Shown here piece after piece: positions 1-11,799 of a stretch of DNA of 64,000 bases. Made by a program: the position numbers and the translations under genes. The stretch is from the NCBI GenBank assembly GCA_017654935.2, contig CM065695.1, positions 35,973,405-36,037,404 on the forward strand, given 5' to 3'. The DNA is from Phymorhynchus buccinoides (taxonomy: Eukaryota; Mollusca; Gastropoda; Neogastropoda; Raphitomidae). Below the pieces are notes generated by a model. The model had not been told where the DNA came from. It was given only the letters and a program-made list of their open reading frames with translations, and did not search any database. Numbering within the stretch: the stretch's first letter is position 1; each line of letters begins with the position of its first letter.

Positions 1-769
1 TGTTTTGTTTCCATGATAGCCCACACAGATAGGTTTGTCAGTCAGTGTGACTGTGACACACGCAGCCATTTTTCAGTGACATGTGATTCTGTGATTGTGA
101 TGCGCCTGGCTTTGGAAAGTGTGTTGCAAGAACTGAGAAGAAGGTCTAATGCAAGAAGCTAATAACCAGATAATAATCAACCCGATCAATCTTATCAAGG
201 CCCTGTGTCTAACCTGAACGAGAGCATCATGTGTGTTTAGACTCCTATGCGTCTTTTTATGCGTGTTCCCTATTTCCACTGCCTAAACTGCCAACCTGAT
301 CATAATGAAAATTAGCTGAATTGACCCCGATCCCATAACTTCATAAGTTTATCTCTTGCTTGGGCAAATTCCACATTTTGCCTGCAAGCAAATTAATATA
401 ATCGGCTAAGTTGCAATTTAGACCCCCCCCCCCCCCCTCAAATATTTGCAAATTATTGATTTTTTTTACTGAGAAGTATCGTTAATCTGCCGTTCTTAGG
501 AAAGGGATAGGGTTAGGATCAGCCTAGGGGTGTTGTCATGAAACTGTCAAAAGAATGTGAGATTGAGAGTCGTGAACATGCGGGGTATGTTTAAACTGCA
601 ACTTTGCCATTATAATCTGTTGATGGATCGTGAGAGCAGCTTGTCTTGCTCTTTTTGTAACTCCCAGTTCTTACAGAACAGGAGTACATTGGAATGGGAA
701 CGAGGGCTGTGCGTTGCCTGTCTGCGCGTGTGACTGGCTTTTCAGCTTTTTTGTACTTTTCCAATGAGG

Positions 770-1310
770 CTTTATACTACTTGCCGACACGAAAGGGCGA
801 TAATTTTAGGCCCCAACTGCCGATGCCCCCTGGTGATGAGTCAGGAGCAGATAATTTTCTGTGGCTATATGGCTCCCGCCCACCTGCGTGCGCATCTCGA
901 CCCTTCCAACGAAAGTGTCGCCATCTTAGTCAGATTTGTGTGTAAACAGGATGGAAGTTCAGTTTAACGTCGCGTATCGGCTTTCGCCATGTACGACGGG
1001 CTGAACAAACCAACCAGGGTATAAACAAAAATTTATGTTCCTGAATCACTGTCTTAGCCAAAAGGCCGAGAAACGATCAGAATTTAAACGTGTAAACAGC
1101 ATCGATCGGGCATTTTTCAAACAAAGTTACTGACTAAGATGGCGGTCTCCCATACTATGGAGCGCTCCTTGTGGCCGGATATGACGACACGTGGGTACAA
1201 GCCATACTACTATTCCTGACAGGCAAGGGCGATAATCTTAAGTAGGGGGCGTTCACATCTCAGGTCAAGAGACAGGGGCAGAGAATGTTCTGTATAAAGC
1301 CTCATTCCCA
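770..1310 (+). repeat. Dispersed repeat family A, copy 1
   Basis: The stretch recurs in pieces at 12640-12955 (words such as CACCTGCGTGCGCATCTCGA and AAGATGGCGGTCTCCCAT) and at 47425-47630 (GACACGAAAGGGC and GGCGATAATCTTAAGTAG). The three copies keep the same order of shared words, which indicates one interspersed family rather than coding sequence. No terminal inverted repeats or tRNA-like boxes were seen, so its class is unknown. Confidence 0.75.
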
Positions 1311-2181
1311 TACCTGGTGTGTGTGTATGTGTACTAGTCTACTACATGTATACATAATTATATGTGTGTGTCCGTGTGTGACCAAAATGTGTTCCAGTCC
1401 TTATAGCGCCTAAACCAATGAACCAATCTTTATGAAACTTGGTACAATGATTCTTTAGACCTTGCAGATGATTAACGCAGTGTCAGATCCACAGAATGAC
1501 AAGCCATATCAACATAATTCCACTCAGAATATTTTTTTAATATTAAAAAAACCCTGATTATTTAATAGCTAATAAATGGATTTAAGCCAAAATAGGAATA
1601 GTGAATAGGTGTCACCTAACAATTTTTCTTGTAAAATATTTCATTTCTCAGTATTACCATACCTATCCAGAAATTTTTTAACACAAAAAACACAATGACC
1701 CAATGATAAAAAATTAACTCCCTTGACAAGAGGAATAATACACTTTGTAAGCTGAAAGTAGCTGTATCTAGTTGTCTGGGTAGTTGTGAACCGGTTTTCT
1801 TAGTTTTTTTTAATGCAAACTGAAACTAGTGAAAGAAAGTTTTTCTTAGTTAGAATAACGCATTCTTTTTGAAGAACAACATTGAATGTCAGCGCAGATT
1901 GGGTGTTTGTAAACCGAAAGTAGCTGTTTCTAGTTGTCTGGTGTCTGGTAGTCTTCTCGGCCTCAACTGACTCTTTTAGCCAATAATAAAGTACAGTCAT
2001 GACTGTTGACCGATGTAGTTGACGCTCATTTTTTGGCTCCCTCCCTCTCTTCTCCCTCTCAATTCTTGTCTGTTTGTCAGTAATTATACCGTTATTCATG
2101 TGTATAATGAGGTCTGTGTGGGAGTACGTTTACATGGCGTTGTCATCTTGGTTTTTTTTGTCACCAAATTATATTCCTTTA

Positions 2182-2310
2182 GGTCACAACTTTGGATACA
2201 TACATGTATCCATCGTTTTGTTACAAGGTCACAATTTTGGATACATGTATCCATCGTTTTGTTACAAGGTCACAATTTTGGATACATGTATCCATCGTTT
2301 TGTTACAAAA
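2182..2310. repeat. 41-bp tandem repeat, three units
   Basis: Three units of about 41-46 bp, each with GGTCACAA(C/T)TTTGGATACA and CCATCGTTTTGTTACAA. Every unit contains the perfect palindrome GGATACATGTATCC; the first carries a 4-bp insertion in it. Confidence 0.85.
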
Positions 2311-2802
2311 ACATCGGGAGTCTCCTCTGTTTCAAGGACAGATGACTGCAGTGATGTCCTGAGGCCCCGGTCATAGGCCATTGACCTATTAATATTGAAA
2401 ATGTCCTATTGTGTTCTCCCCTGCCAGGACAAATGTCTGATTCATTTTGTTTAACACTGGCACGCTTTGTCCTATTGATTTCTTCAAGAGCCACGACATT
2501 GTCCTATTGATTTATCTCGTCAGGACAGTTTGTTCTATCACTTTTCGATCCTCAGTGCATCACTGTGACTGGGATGTCCTCATGACTGACACTCAACCCT
2601 ACAATTGGCTGATTATAATTATTTGGTCAGGAGTCCTGACTGAGTCAGTGAGTGTCTCAGGAGTTAAAGGGGGACAGTTAACTGGAATCATGCAATTATC
2701 ATGTATGCATAATGGTACAGTCTGTTGCCTGTTTGTCGTTTCCGACAATGACTGCCAGATAGCAGAGGGGGCAGATACTATTCTGGCGGGCTGGGCGAGA
2801 AT

Positions 2803-2960
2803 TAGTTTATAGTGGAGATGCCTTGCTCAGGGTATTACCGTATATCCCCACTCTCTCGGCCAAGCGGATTTGAGGACGAGAGTTGGTGTTGGGGGAAGGT
2901 CCCCAAAGGCCAACCAATCCCTTTGGCTGCAGCACCAGAGCCGGTGCAAGGGCCCACGTT
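2803..2960 (+). repeat. Dispersed repeat family B, copy 1
   Basis: It matches, in inverted orientation, the segment near 40795-40935. Shared words include TCCCTTTGGC(T/C)GCAGCAC and AGTGGAGA(T/A)GCCTTGC. The small ORF running through it is therefore a repeat artefact, not a Spire exon. Family class unknown. Confidence 0.75.
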
Positions 2961-3150
2961 CGAGAGTCATAGTCTTCCTCAAGAGACTAGAACTGTACCA
3001 ATGATATTCCATTACTGTATAAAATCATCTATTGTACAGCTCTCGTGTTACTGTTGGCCCCTACTACAGGCTAATGTCAACCAATGATAAAAGCCATTTG
3101 AGTAAAGGGCAAAATTGTTACTCCCAATAAGACTGAGTTAAAACTTAAAT

Positions 3151-3306
3151 ACCGTATTTTTCGGACTACATATATAAGGCGCACCCCCCAAATTTTACAC
3201 AAAATTCAGATTTGGTTATGATATTTTCTTACAATATTGTTAGTCATATTATAAGGCGCAGGAACAAAAAGTATATCACCTTATGCTAGTCCATAAAATA
3301 TACTGT
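3151..3306. mobile_element. Short MITE, ACCGTATTTTTCGGACTA family
   Basis: It starts ACCGTATTTTTCGGACTA followed by AAGGCGCACC, and ends with a diverged reverse complement (TTATGCTAGTCCATAAAATA). The same terminal word occurs at 4431-4453, 10540-10580 and at both ends of the 29335-30690 element. It is a non-autonomous DNA transposon; I do not assign a superfamily. Confidence 0.7.
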
Positions 3307-3419
3307 ATATATATATATATATAACAAATGCACATTGTTAAATATATATAGTTTTACAGAACTTTAGGGAGGACGCCTACATGGTTTGCTACCATCTCAT
3401 ATGTTTTCTGTGGGAACAG

Positions 3420-3554
3420 GTCAGTCCGATGGTGACACTGACCGTGAGGGGAGCAGTCCAGAGAAGACTAGGACTAGGACCTGGCTCCAGTCCTCCACCT
3501 CCCTGCCAAGCCCCTGCAGGCTGCAGGATAGCATGAACACCACCTGGCACTCAG
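3420..3554 (+). CDS. spir: Spire-family protein, linker exon (probable)
   Basis: A 135-bp exon candidate, read from an acceptor (TTTTCTGTGGGAACAG) to a donor (TCAG|GTCAGT). It encodes about 45 residues, rich in Ser, Thr, Arg and Asp, beginning QSDGDTDREGSSPEKTRTRT and ending MNTTWHS. No domain is recognisable; that fits the disordered linker between the WH2 repeats and the Spir-box. The main support is phase: the exon ends after the first base of a codon (G), and the next exon at 5832 begins with GA, completing a glycine and continuing in frame. The acceptor pyrimidine tract is weak, so the start is less certain than the end. It could instead be a chance ORF; RNA evidence would settle it. Confidence 0.58.
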
Positions 3555-3902
3555 GTCAGTGCTCTTTTTAGGCTGCTCTCGTGTTGGTAGGGCAGGCCAG
3601 GGCTCCCAGGGACCCCCTTTGGGGGGTCTATGAAGCACTAAAATTCTAAAGGACCCTCTAAAAGAATGTGCAGGGGGTCCCAGGGATGCATTAGAAAAAT
3701 TCTTTTTAGCATTCACAATGCCACTGGGACCCTCTATCCCTCCTCTAGGACCCGCGATCTATACTGTACGTGAAGGAGTCCCTGGGACCCCTTGTTTTGC
3801 GGGATAATTGGGGGCCCTGGCAGGTGGGGCCAGTGCATTTCTGGGTTCTCTATCGGCACATCCCGGGTGGTTTCTTTTTCATTCTTGAGGCATTTTATGG
3901 AC

Positions 3903-4066
3903 TACAGTGAAACCTCTCTTATAAGACCTTCAAAAAACATCCAAAATGAGGTCTTATAAGGGAGGTACTTTAATACTTACAAAGAAGGGCAATGTCTCAG
4001 AGAGAGGTAGGTCTTATGTGGGAGGGAGTCTTATAATGGGAGGTCTTATAAGGGAGGTTCCACTGT
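3903..4066. mobile_element. Mariner-like MITE (CAGTGAAACCTC ends)
   Basis: The ends read TACAGTGAAACCTCTCTTAT and the reverse complement TACAGTGGAACCTCCCTTAT, giving imperfect inverted repeats of about 26 bp flanked by TA. The CAGT(G)-type ends and TA flanks are typical of Tc1/mariner-derived MITEs. Related ends occur at 10335-10514 and 35273-36211. Confidence 0.75.
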
Positions 4067-4650
4067 ATAAGGCTTATGGTCATCTTCACATTTTACACCA
4101 AATTTCCTTGCTATGTTATTGGTCATATAATATATAATAAGGCGCAGGGGTCTCAGTCTTGAAACAAATATTGCCTTAGTTATAGCAAAGATATTCTAAA
4201 AGGGTAAGATGGATTACTTAAAAGCTCGGCAAACTGGGTTGATAGAGTTATCGTTAGTGCGGAAGTGGAGGCTATCCAAAAACTTGGACTGGAACTTGAA
4301 CGGAGAATTCAACTGGCCTATCGATGTGTAAAATGTGTCACGTTTCAAAGGGACATAACCAGTGTTTCTGTCCTCACTACTCATATAGGGAAAAGAGACC
4401 GGATGTTTATCTTCCCCTGTACAGTCTTTGGTTATAGTCCGTAAAATACGGTACTTTCTCAGGTGTAAGTTCTAATTCTATCAACCACTGGATTGAAAAA
4501 AAGTATTGCCTTAGTTATAGTCCGTTCTAATTCTACCAACCACTGGATTGAAAAAAAGTATTGCCTTAGTTATAGTCCGTTCTAATTCTACCAACCACTG
4601 GATTGAAAAAAAGTATTGCCTTAGTTATAGTCCGTTCTAATTCTACCAAC
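4067..4650. repeat. Decayed ACCGTATTTT element with 55-bp tandem array
   Basis: From 4067 the sequence resembles the inside of the element at 22902-23271 (shared TTTCTGTCCTCACTACTCAT) and ends at 4431-4453 in GTTATAGTCCGTAAAATACGGTA. From about 4469 the tail is tandemly repeated about four times with a 55-bp period, each unit containing TTCTAATTCTACCAACCACT and TTGCCTTAGTTATAGTCCG. The array appears to have grown from the transposon end. Confidence 0.7.
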
Positions 4651-4856
4651 CACTGGCTACACTTTGTCACAGTCCTTAGTTTCGGTTCGTCACTTCTACT
4701 CAAACTTTAAAAAAAATAACATTAATCATTTCAATAATACTTGTAACAGAAGACAATGGTGCTGCCGTTCCCTTTGTAGCCAGACACCTTTCCTTTCCAT
4801 TTATAGATCTATGTATAGTAATAGTATGGGCCAACGTTTGCTTCTATTGGCTCGTT

Positions 4857-5690
4857 GACGAAGTGAGTCTATAGTATGATAGTTGTTCGGTTGTGTGTAT
4901 GTGTGTGTGTGTGTGTGTGTGTGTTGCATCCGTGGTCTAATCTCTAAACTTTAACGTTGGCATTTTCTCGGGAAATGGAAGGCATACATTGTTCAAACTT
5001 TGCACACATATAGATGTTTATGCAAGCTTTCAAACAATAATGATTTGAATAATTAAATACTTAGAACAACACTGTAAACAGATAACAAACAGATAACATT
5101 TTAGATTAGTGGGTTAGAGAGTATTCAACAGGCAACATGAGTTAAGAAACTCATCAACACGAAGTGAGTCCATAGTATGATAGTTGTTCGTTTGTGTGTG
5201 AGTGTGTGTGTATTGCATCCGTGGTCTAATCTCCAGACTTTAACGTTGGCATTTTCTCGGGAAATATAAGGCATACAATCATTGTTCAAACTTTGCACAC
5301 ATATAAATGTTTATGCAAGCTTTCAAACAATAATGATTTGAATAATTAAATACTTAAAACAACACTGTAAACAGATAACAAACAGATAACATTTTAGATT
5401 AGTGGGTTAGAGAGTATTCAACAGGCAACATGATAAGAAACTCATTAACACTGAAAGCCTCGATAGCTCATTGGTAGAGTGTCTGTCTGTCGTGCCGGGT
5501 TCTCGGCACTGGCACTTTTTATTTTTAAATTTTTTTAGTTGTATCCATTAACGATAGTTTCATTTGAGTGATTTGTACTTTAAAATTTTATTGGCAATCT
5601 TGTACTTTAGACCCCCCCCCCATCAATCTTTGTTTTTGTCCCACATGTTCCTGTTGGAGTGAGCCTTGAAGGCTTTGCCTCTTGTCTGTT
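4857..5690 (+). mobile_element. tRNA-headed SINE-like element, tandem double copy
   Basis: Two successive copies begin GAAGTGAGTC at 4859 and 5161 and share about 300 bp (for example TTTAACGTTGGCATTTTCTC and CAAACTTTGCACACATATA). The second copy continues into a tRNA-like segment at about 5457-5510 (AGCTCATTGGTAGAGTGTCTG, then a damaged B box) and ends GAGTGAGCCTTGAAGGCTTTGCCTC. A third copy lies at 15393-15925. The tRNA-like part is too decayed to be a tRNA gene. Confidence 0.7.
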
Positions 5691-5831
5691 TTTTTTTCAA
5701 CTTTCAGATTTAGCCCTACCTTCTGATGTGAAGACCTTCCCATAATCCCCACCCCCCCCCCCCCCTCTTAAGGACAGACATGTTCATCAAGAGATGAATA
5801 ACCATCACCTTTCATGCACTGTGTGTTCCAG
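5691..5831 (+). promoter_or_regulatory. Intron end and splice acceptor before Spire exon
   Basis: Contains a poly-C run at about 5750-5766 and the acceptor TGTGTGTTCCAG ending at 5831. The phase across this acceptor matches the upstream candidate exon. Confidence 0.6.
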
Positions 5832-6520
5832 GACTGGTAGGATCAGGGCAGGAAGGGCGCGGCCCCCGCCTGCAGCGTCGCCACACCATCACTGTCTGCG
5901 AGTCGCCCATGGACAGCAAGCTGTGCTCCCTGCAGGAGCTGCCCCCCGTGGAGGAGGAGGAGGAGCCCTCGCCCACGGAGGACCAGACGCCCCGCTTCCA
6001 CTACGGGCTGGACTCCCCCCTGTCGGGCCTCCCGGACCACACCCTGAACAACGGCCACGGCCTGCTGCTGCGCGGTGGCGGGGGAGGAGGCCGGCCCGTG
6101 TACCGCTCCGAACACCGTCGATCGCTCACCACCGGACTCACCGTCATCCCTGAAGACGAGGATCTCGTCGAGAACATCGGTGACACTCTTGTGGGGTCGG
6201 TCAGAAGGAAGGACCGGAGACATTCCATGCCTTCCGTCGCGTACGAGGCGGCGGACCTCGGCAGGTTCAGCCCGAAGTTGGCCGGGTGTCGGGTAGCGGA
6301 CGAGTTTTCCACGGCGGACTGTCACAGCCATTTCTTGTTGGACACGGACAAACCGGGACACTGGTGTCGCATGAGGGGCGGGCGGGGGGGAGCTCCGTCT
6401 TGCGACCTGGCCCTGCCGGAGGCGGCCCGGTGGGCGGCCGGGGGGGGAGGAGGGGAAGGCGGGGCCAGCGTAGGTGAGGCCAAAGACCTGGCTCTGCTGA
6501 CGGCCACCGAGAACATGCAC
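5832..6520 (+). CDS. spir: Spire-family protein, large linker exon
   Basis: A 689-bp exon, distinctly GC-rich against its AT-rich surroundings, opening after TTCCAG and closing at CATGCAC|GTAAGT. It encodes about 230 residues: LVGSGQEGRGPRLQRRHTIT, then an acidic run VEEEEE, glycine tracts, PVYRSEHRRSLTTGLTVIPE, RRKDRRHSMPS near exon residue 131, and ATENMH at the end. No folded domain is visible, consistent with the disordered region between the WH2 cluster and the Spir-box. Three basophilic motifs (RRHT, HRRS, RRHSMP) look like kinase sites; RRHSMP also fits a mode-1 14-3-3 motif (inference). The frame enters in phase 1 and leaves in phase 0, exactly as the neighbours require. Open frames on the opposite strand are shadows of the GC-rich codons. 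Confidence 0.85.
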
Positions 6521-6996
6521 GTAAGTGGAGAAGAGGGGTGCCGGGGCCGCGCGCCCGATTGCGCCTCCGTGTGCCAGCACTGCCGCTCTGTCCCTGTGAG
6601 TACGGCCCGCCACAGGGTCCACACCCTTTTACCCCTGTCTCCTGTCCCAGCTGGATATCAGTCCATTGTCTTAGGGCTCCTAGCAGTGCTAGTAGTGTGT
6701 CTGGTGGATTCTCAGCGCTTGTTTCCTGTGTTGTGTTCCAGGCGTAGTTAGTTTTCATTGTGCTTCCTGCTTTCAGACTCATCCGGCCTTTTGATCCTGA
6801 ATCGTCAACTCCTGTGGTGGTTTTTAATCCCTGGCGGATTTTCTTTCCTTGCCAGAGTTTCGTTACAAATTAGAATATTCTGCACATTTAAATTTGATCC
6901 TCTTCCTCTTTGCTTCTGTTGTTTTTGCCTCTCCCTTTGTTTCTGTGTTTGTCAGACATATTTGGTTGTCTTAGGGTTTATGTGTGTCCCTGTGTG

Positions 6997-7002
6997 TGTG
7001 TG

Positions 7003-7034
<32 letters not shown>

Positions 7035-7083
7035 TGCGTGCGTGTGCGTGCATGCGTGCGTGTGTGTGTGTGTGCACGCGCGC
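6997..7083. repeat. GT/GC microsatellite
   Basis: Alternating purine-pyrimidine run of TG, then CGTG units, then TG again. This pattern favours Z-DNA. It accounts for the Cys/Val-rich and His/Thr-rich ORFs here. Confidence 0.9.
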
Positions 7084-8924
7084 CTCTGTTGCTGTTAGTT
7101 GGTTCATTTCATCATTGAATACAATGAACGTGCGTTCCAACCCTTATTATATACATTTCTCAGGTCTTTTGCTTTGTCAGAACTTTAAAAGTTTTGTGCA
7201 CAAGTTTAGTCTCCTGTTAATTGGGAAAAAATGTGGATCAGATTGGCTTGCGCAAAACAGAGACGCAAGTCGAAAGACATCACTTTACAGTGTTTTACTC
7301 GAGGAATGAAAAACACATTTTGGTCATTTCATGTTAAATTATGTCATTTTAGCGTCATCATCGATGATTAATTTAAGCTGCAAATTGTTGTTTTACAGCT
7401 TTGTTAGATAATGCGGCTTGTCTTGATCAACTGGTAAGTCCAACACATTGAAGTTGACTCATTTTGAGTTACTGGTATGTCTCTATGTCTTGCGCACAGC
7501 AAAAAACATTGTAGGATGAAGTTGCTGAGGGAACAGGTTTTTTTTCTTCAATATTTTGTTGAATCCTTGACTACCATTCACAGGATTTACATGCTATTTT
7601 CTTTACGGATGTGTTTGAATATTGCATATTTTATCTTTTGGCTTTTCTACTTACTATGTCTTTGTCTTTATTGTATTGTTTTGTTGATTTGTTTTATCAC
7701 TGCAAAAAGAATTTCCTGTAAAATGGACAATAAAATTATTGATTTATTGATAATCATGATACAGGTAATTGGTATTTCCAAGCTTTAGCAGTGTGCTTAG
7801 TTTTCTTTTCAAAACCTTATTGTTTGTATTTGTTATTATAAACTTACATTATAATAAATTCATGAATAAATCTAGTTTAATTGTTGATCATAGAAAATGA
7901 CCATGAGTCACATACCTATAAGTAATTTATGTGTTTTTGTTCCCTAAAAGGTCGAAGTTCAGGTATGGTATTATTTTTTTTAATGAAATGTATCGGTCTG
8001 AATGCTGATCTGCTTTTATCGCTAAGTAATAATCAGTAGTAACCATAGTTGGCTTTTCTTTAATTGGAAACTTTACTGTTCTCCTGTTGATTTTTGGGGG
8101 GGTATTTTTGCACTTTGGTTTCTTTTCTTTATAACAGCTTTTCTATTCAGTATTGTCTCACAATATTGACTTATTTTCTCTTTCTGTTGTTTAAAATTAT
8201 ATCAACTAATGCTTCAGTGTTATATTTCCCCCCATTTCTACAATTCTATGCATGTGTGTCCCTGTAGCATTTGTTTTTGCATTCAATCCATAGCTGTTTA
8301 AAGTTTCGACTGCTATAGATTCTAAATGTTCGCATTTTGTTCGTCTAGAATATCTTTTACTGATTATACTAATATAATGTTATCCCAGTGTTTCTTCCCT
8401 GTCCTATTCCTAGATACTGGGACCCATTTGATGTGAATGTCAATCTGTGAATGGACCTTTTTATCAGCTTTTGTTTCGAGGAAGACGATGAATGTGTGTG
8501 TATTGTATAGCATAAGAGAATGTAATGGGGGGGGGTATCATATTATGAGTGCTTTTGTTCTTTGCATGCCTTTGCTAGCATGCAAGTAGAATAGTGTGTG
8601 TATGCGTGCGTGCATACATATTCTGTGTGTGTGTTTGTGTATGTTGTGATTGCTGTCTAAAATATGCCAAATGGATAGAGAACACCTTTTCTTATGTGCT
8701 TATACCCATTAGACTGCACCTCCATCCTTCTTGTGTCACCAAACCACCACCATCGTTTTGATAGTTCTGATTGATTAGCACTGATAGTTCACTGACTTTT
8801 TTGTATTTGATATCTTTTTGTTGTTGAAAGTTTGAGGACAATGGCATGCCATAGATCAGATACAGACATGGGTGAAATTGTTAAGGACTGTTCTTGAAAT
8901 GAGGAATGAATGAAAAAGCTGATA

Positions 8925-9065
8925 GAGTCTTCAGGATTGGCCATTCTTTGTCATCCTGAACCATGCCATGGTCATATAGAATCACACATTTCTGCCAACA
9001 TTCATGGCATATTGAAACAAGATGATAGACATGCCATTCTAACACCCCCTCCCCTCCCATCCTGT

Positions 9066-9129
<64 letters not shown>

Positions 9130-9205
9130 AATTATGTTTAATGTATATACCCATTCAGGTATAGGAAGATTCAGAGAATATTTAAATGTGTTATTGCAGG
9201 TTTTA
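8925..9205 (+). repeat. Dispersed repeat family C, copy 1
   Basis: Shares GAGTCTTCAGGATTGGCCAT and the later words AACATT.ATGGCA, GAAATTAT and GAAGATTCAGA with 18285-18520 in the same order. In this copy a CA tract of about 60 bp (9067-9127) sits where the other copy has CACACAGACGCCCACA, so the microsatellite probably grew inside the repeat. Confidence 0.75.
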
Positions 9206-9221
9206 CTTTTTCCCATGTATA

Positions 9222-9360
9222 GAGGGAGGTGGAATGGGATGGTTAATATAGCATGTTCTCATTGCTTAAAAATAAAATAATATTTCACAGAGGGAGGTGG
9301 AATGGGATGGTTAATATAGCATGTTCTCATTGCTTAAAAATAAAATAATATTTCACAGAA
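9222..9360. repeat. 70-bp direct tandem duplication
   Basis: Two nearly identical units run from AGAGGGAGGTGGAATGGGAT to TAATATTTCACAG. The lack of divergence implies a recent event. Confidence 0.9.
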
Positions 9361-10334
9361 TGGAAGATATCATATTAGTATAATTAGCGCTAGTGGTAAA
9401 TTTGTTACTGTTTGTACAACAGCATTTCTATGAACCAGGGACTGAATTTGTATGTGAGCATATTATCCGATTGTAGTTAACTTGGAGACAAATAGAAAAG
9501 AAATAATTTATACGGAGGAAGAAAAATATGATCAGAATGATTAATAATCAAGGATGTGAAACAGCAAATGTCCGCCAAAATGACATTGCTTTTCCACCGA
9601 AGAAAAGATCTGTCCACCGAAACCCCCCCACACCATATTTAGCCTTTCTAATGCTGTTTTAGGACTTTAATTACAAAAAAAGCTCCAGCATTACCCCTTG
9701 GACTCTGCTTTTCAGCTTTTTTTTTACTGTTCCAATTCCCATGCTTGTATAATAATTTTTATATGGTTGAAGTTTAGAGCAATAGACTTATAGAGCAGCA
9801 ATGTTAGATCTTTGTATGGAAAGTACATGCATATTTATATTTTGAAATATTCCCTTTTAGTTTTATATCATATGCTATTTTATTGTAGTTCTCTGTCATA
9901 TTGTTTGAACATGAAGATTTTCTGTTTTTATAATAGTTTGGGTGTGTCTTTTTAGTTTCCTAAAGAATGTGTCTTCCCTCGGTTGATTTTCTTTTCTTAC
10001 CACTTTAGTTTAAGAGAGTTCATGTTCTTGATTTTGACCTTGTGAACAATGTATTACTCTTGCTTAGAGTAACAGTTATCACAGATTTTGATAACAAAAA
10101 AAATATCGTTGAAGGTTAGGGTTTCATTCTAATAAAGATTTTCATTTATAGTTTTAATTTTTGTTAAAAATTGGTCTGAATTGTCATTCAAAAACAAATT
10201 CTTGTTAAAAATAGATTTTAATCACTTTCTTTCATTTGGCAGGATTGTTCATACTATAGATAGGAACAATTTAAGGTTCATTTTTTATTCTTTGATCTTT
10301 TTTTAGGGAAAGGAGGTGAGACACAATTTGTATA

Positions 10335-10514
10335 CAGTGAAAATCGCTTTTAAACTCGAAATTGAAGGGACTGAAATTTTATTTTGAGATAGCCAGACTT
10401 TTTGACATAAGGATTATTAAAGTGGGACCAGAAAATCATTGCGAGTTATCCAGTGTTTTTGAGTTATCAGATTTTGAATGATCAGTTTTTGAGTTATCAG
10501 GAATCCACTGTATT
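10335..10514. mobile_element. Mariner-like MITE
   Basis: The ends TACAGTGAAAATCGC and reverse-complement TACAGTGGATTCCTGATAAC are imperfect inverted repeats with TA flanks, of the same type as 3903-4066. The inside is AT-rich with repeated GAGTTATCAG words. Confidence 0.7.
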
Positions 10515-10598
10515 ATGTCAGAAAAAAATGTTCTGTATTTTTCGGACTATAGCAAAATAAGACTCCCCTTATTATAAGGTGCACCCCCCAACTGGACT

Positions 10599-11090
10599 TT
10601 AACCCTTTCACCGCCAGACATTTTTCAGCAAAAGAATGTCCATTAACCCTTTCGCCGCCAGCCATTTTTCAGCCAAAAAGTACCATTAAGCTTAACTGGC
10701 AGAGAAAAAAAAGAGATGTGCAATATCCTCTGTGACATGTATAACATTAGGCCTATCCTTACCTCCCAAAATTAAGAAAATATTGTCTTTGGATAGATAA
10801 CAGGCCCTGATTTGATGCCTTTTAGTGACAAGAGTGTTAAGCCATTGTGGTGCTAAAATGCGACATTGGTGGTGAAAGGGTTAAACTTACTTGGGTAGAG
10901 ACAAAAATATGTCTGTAATATTGGGGATTCCTCTCGATCTGTCACATATTTAAAGTAAGGCCTATCCTTACCTCCCAAAATTAAGAGAATATGGTCTTTG
11001 GATAACAGACCCTGATTTTGATGCCTTTTAGTGACATGGGTGTTAAATCATTGTGGTGCAAAAATGCGACGTTGGCGGTGAAAGGGTTAA
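10599..11090. mobile_element. TTAA MITE (CCCTTTCACCGCCA family): fragment plus two copies
   Basis: A 44-bp 5' fragment (10599) is followed by a full copy at 10643-10884, from TTAACCCTTTCGCCGCCAGC to GGTGGTGAAAGGGTTAA, then a copy lacking its left end to 11090. The same element recurs at 13435, 17191, 22177, 24497, 27925, 28346, 31223, 51595 and 63868. Perfect TTAA at both ends, inverted repeats of about 18 bp and length near 240 bp suggest a piggyBac-type non-autonomous element (inference from TTAA only). Confidence 0.85.
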
Positions 11091-11463
11091 CTCATTCGCA
11101 TCGCAACGATTTTGAATGATTTAAAAAACCTCACAAATCACTCCAGCCATGCACACAAACAAAACAGACATAAACAAAAGAAGAAATGAGAGAAGATTAC
11201 AGGTTTTTACAGGTTACAGTGGTAGATGAGACTATTTTTTATATATATATGTAGAAAAACTCTACACTGATTGGTTCACCCACAATGAACCACTACAAAC
11301 GCAAAGTCAGGGGCAAAATTGTGGTCTAAGGGAGTGAAGCGAGTTTAGAAGTGACCAAGGTATGGTGTGCACACAGATTTACTTCACTTGAAGCAAATGC
11401 ATAAAATTGACAGCTATCTATCAATTCCGGACATATATGGCCAGAACGACTTGAATGAGTTAA
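11087..11463. mobile_element. TTAA MITE, second family (TTAACTCATTC ends)
   Basis: Runs from TTAACTCATTCGCATCGCAA to a reverse complement TTAACTCATTCAAGTCGTTC, 377 bp. It shares its left TTAA with the right end of the preceding element, as expected if both use TTAA targets. Contains a TATATATATG stretch near 11238. Confidence 0.8.
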
Positions 11464-11799
11464 GCAATTTCAAATTGACTTGTTTCTTTTGGTGAAGGTT
11501 AGCACTGTTTCAGTACTTTTTATAATACTTACAGCAGTCCATTGGATGCACTCTTTTCCTGTAATGTTCAGCGGAGTTTTCTAAAAATGCAGAGAGCTGT
11601 TTCAAGGGGCAGCCACACACGTGCGATTTCTATCCAACTGTGATGATGTCTGTGAGGAATGATTCCCGTGAAATACATCTGTCTTAAAATAATTCCACTA
11701 TATTTGTTCACTATGCTCTTGTACTTGTAGACCCCAATGCATGAATCTAAAAAAAATGTCTGATACAAAAATACACATATTTCATCATATTCGTATAGA

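Larger units (their letters stand above)
1..3419. other. Spire intron or upstream sequence, repeat-rich
   Basis: No exon was recognised here. If the exon at 3420 is right, this is the 3' part of a Spire intron; the KIND and WH2 exons are not visible and should lie to the left of the window. It holds a poly-C run near 422-437, a dispersed repeat at 770-1310, a GT-rich stretch with a diffuse low-complexity repeat near 1315-1480, a 41-bp tandem repeat at 2182-2310, a segment near 2340-2660 in which the words GTCCTATTGATTT and AGGACA recur, a dispersed repeat at 2803-2960, and a small inverted-repeat element at 3151-3306. Positions 1-420 and 1480-2180 show nothing I can interpret. Confidence 0.6.

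Noticed and set aside
2812..3087. ORF that might be an upstream Spire exon
   Set aside because: Lies in a dispersed repeat that recurs inverted at 40795-40935.
5843..6622. 259-codon ORF antisense to the large Spire exon
   Set aside because: Shadow of GC-rich, Gly/Arg-rich codons; the + strand frame has phase-matched splice sites and continues into conserved exons.
9067..9127. His/Thr- and Val/Cys-rich ORFs
   Set aside because: CA/GT microsatellite translations.
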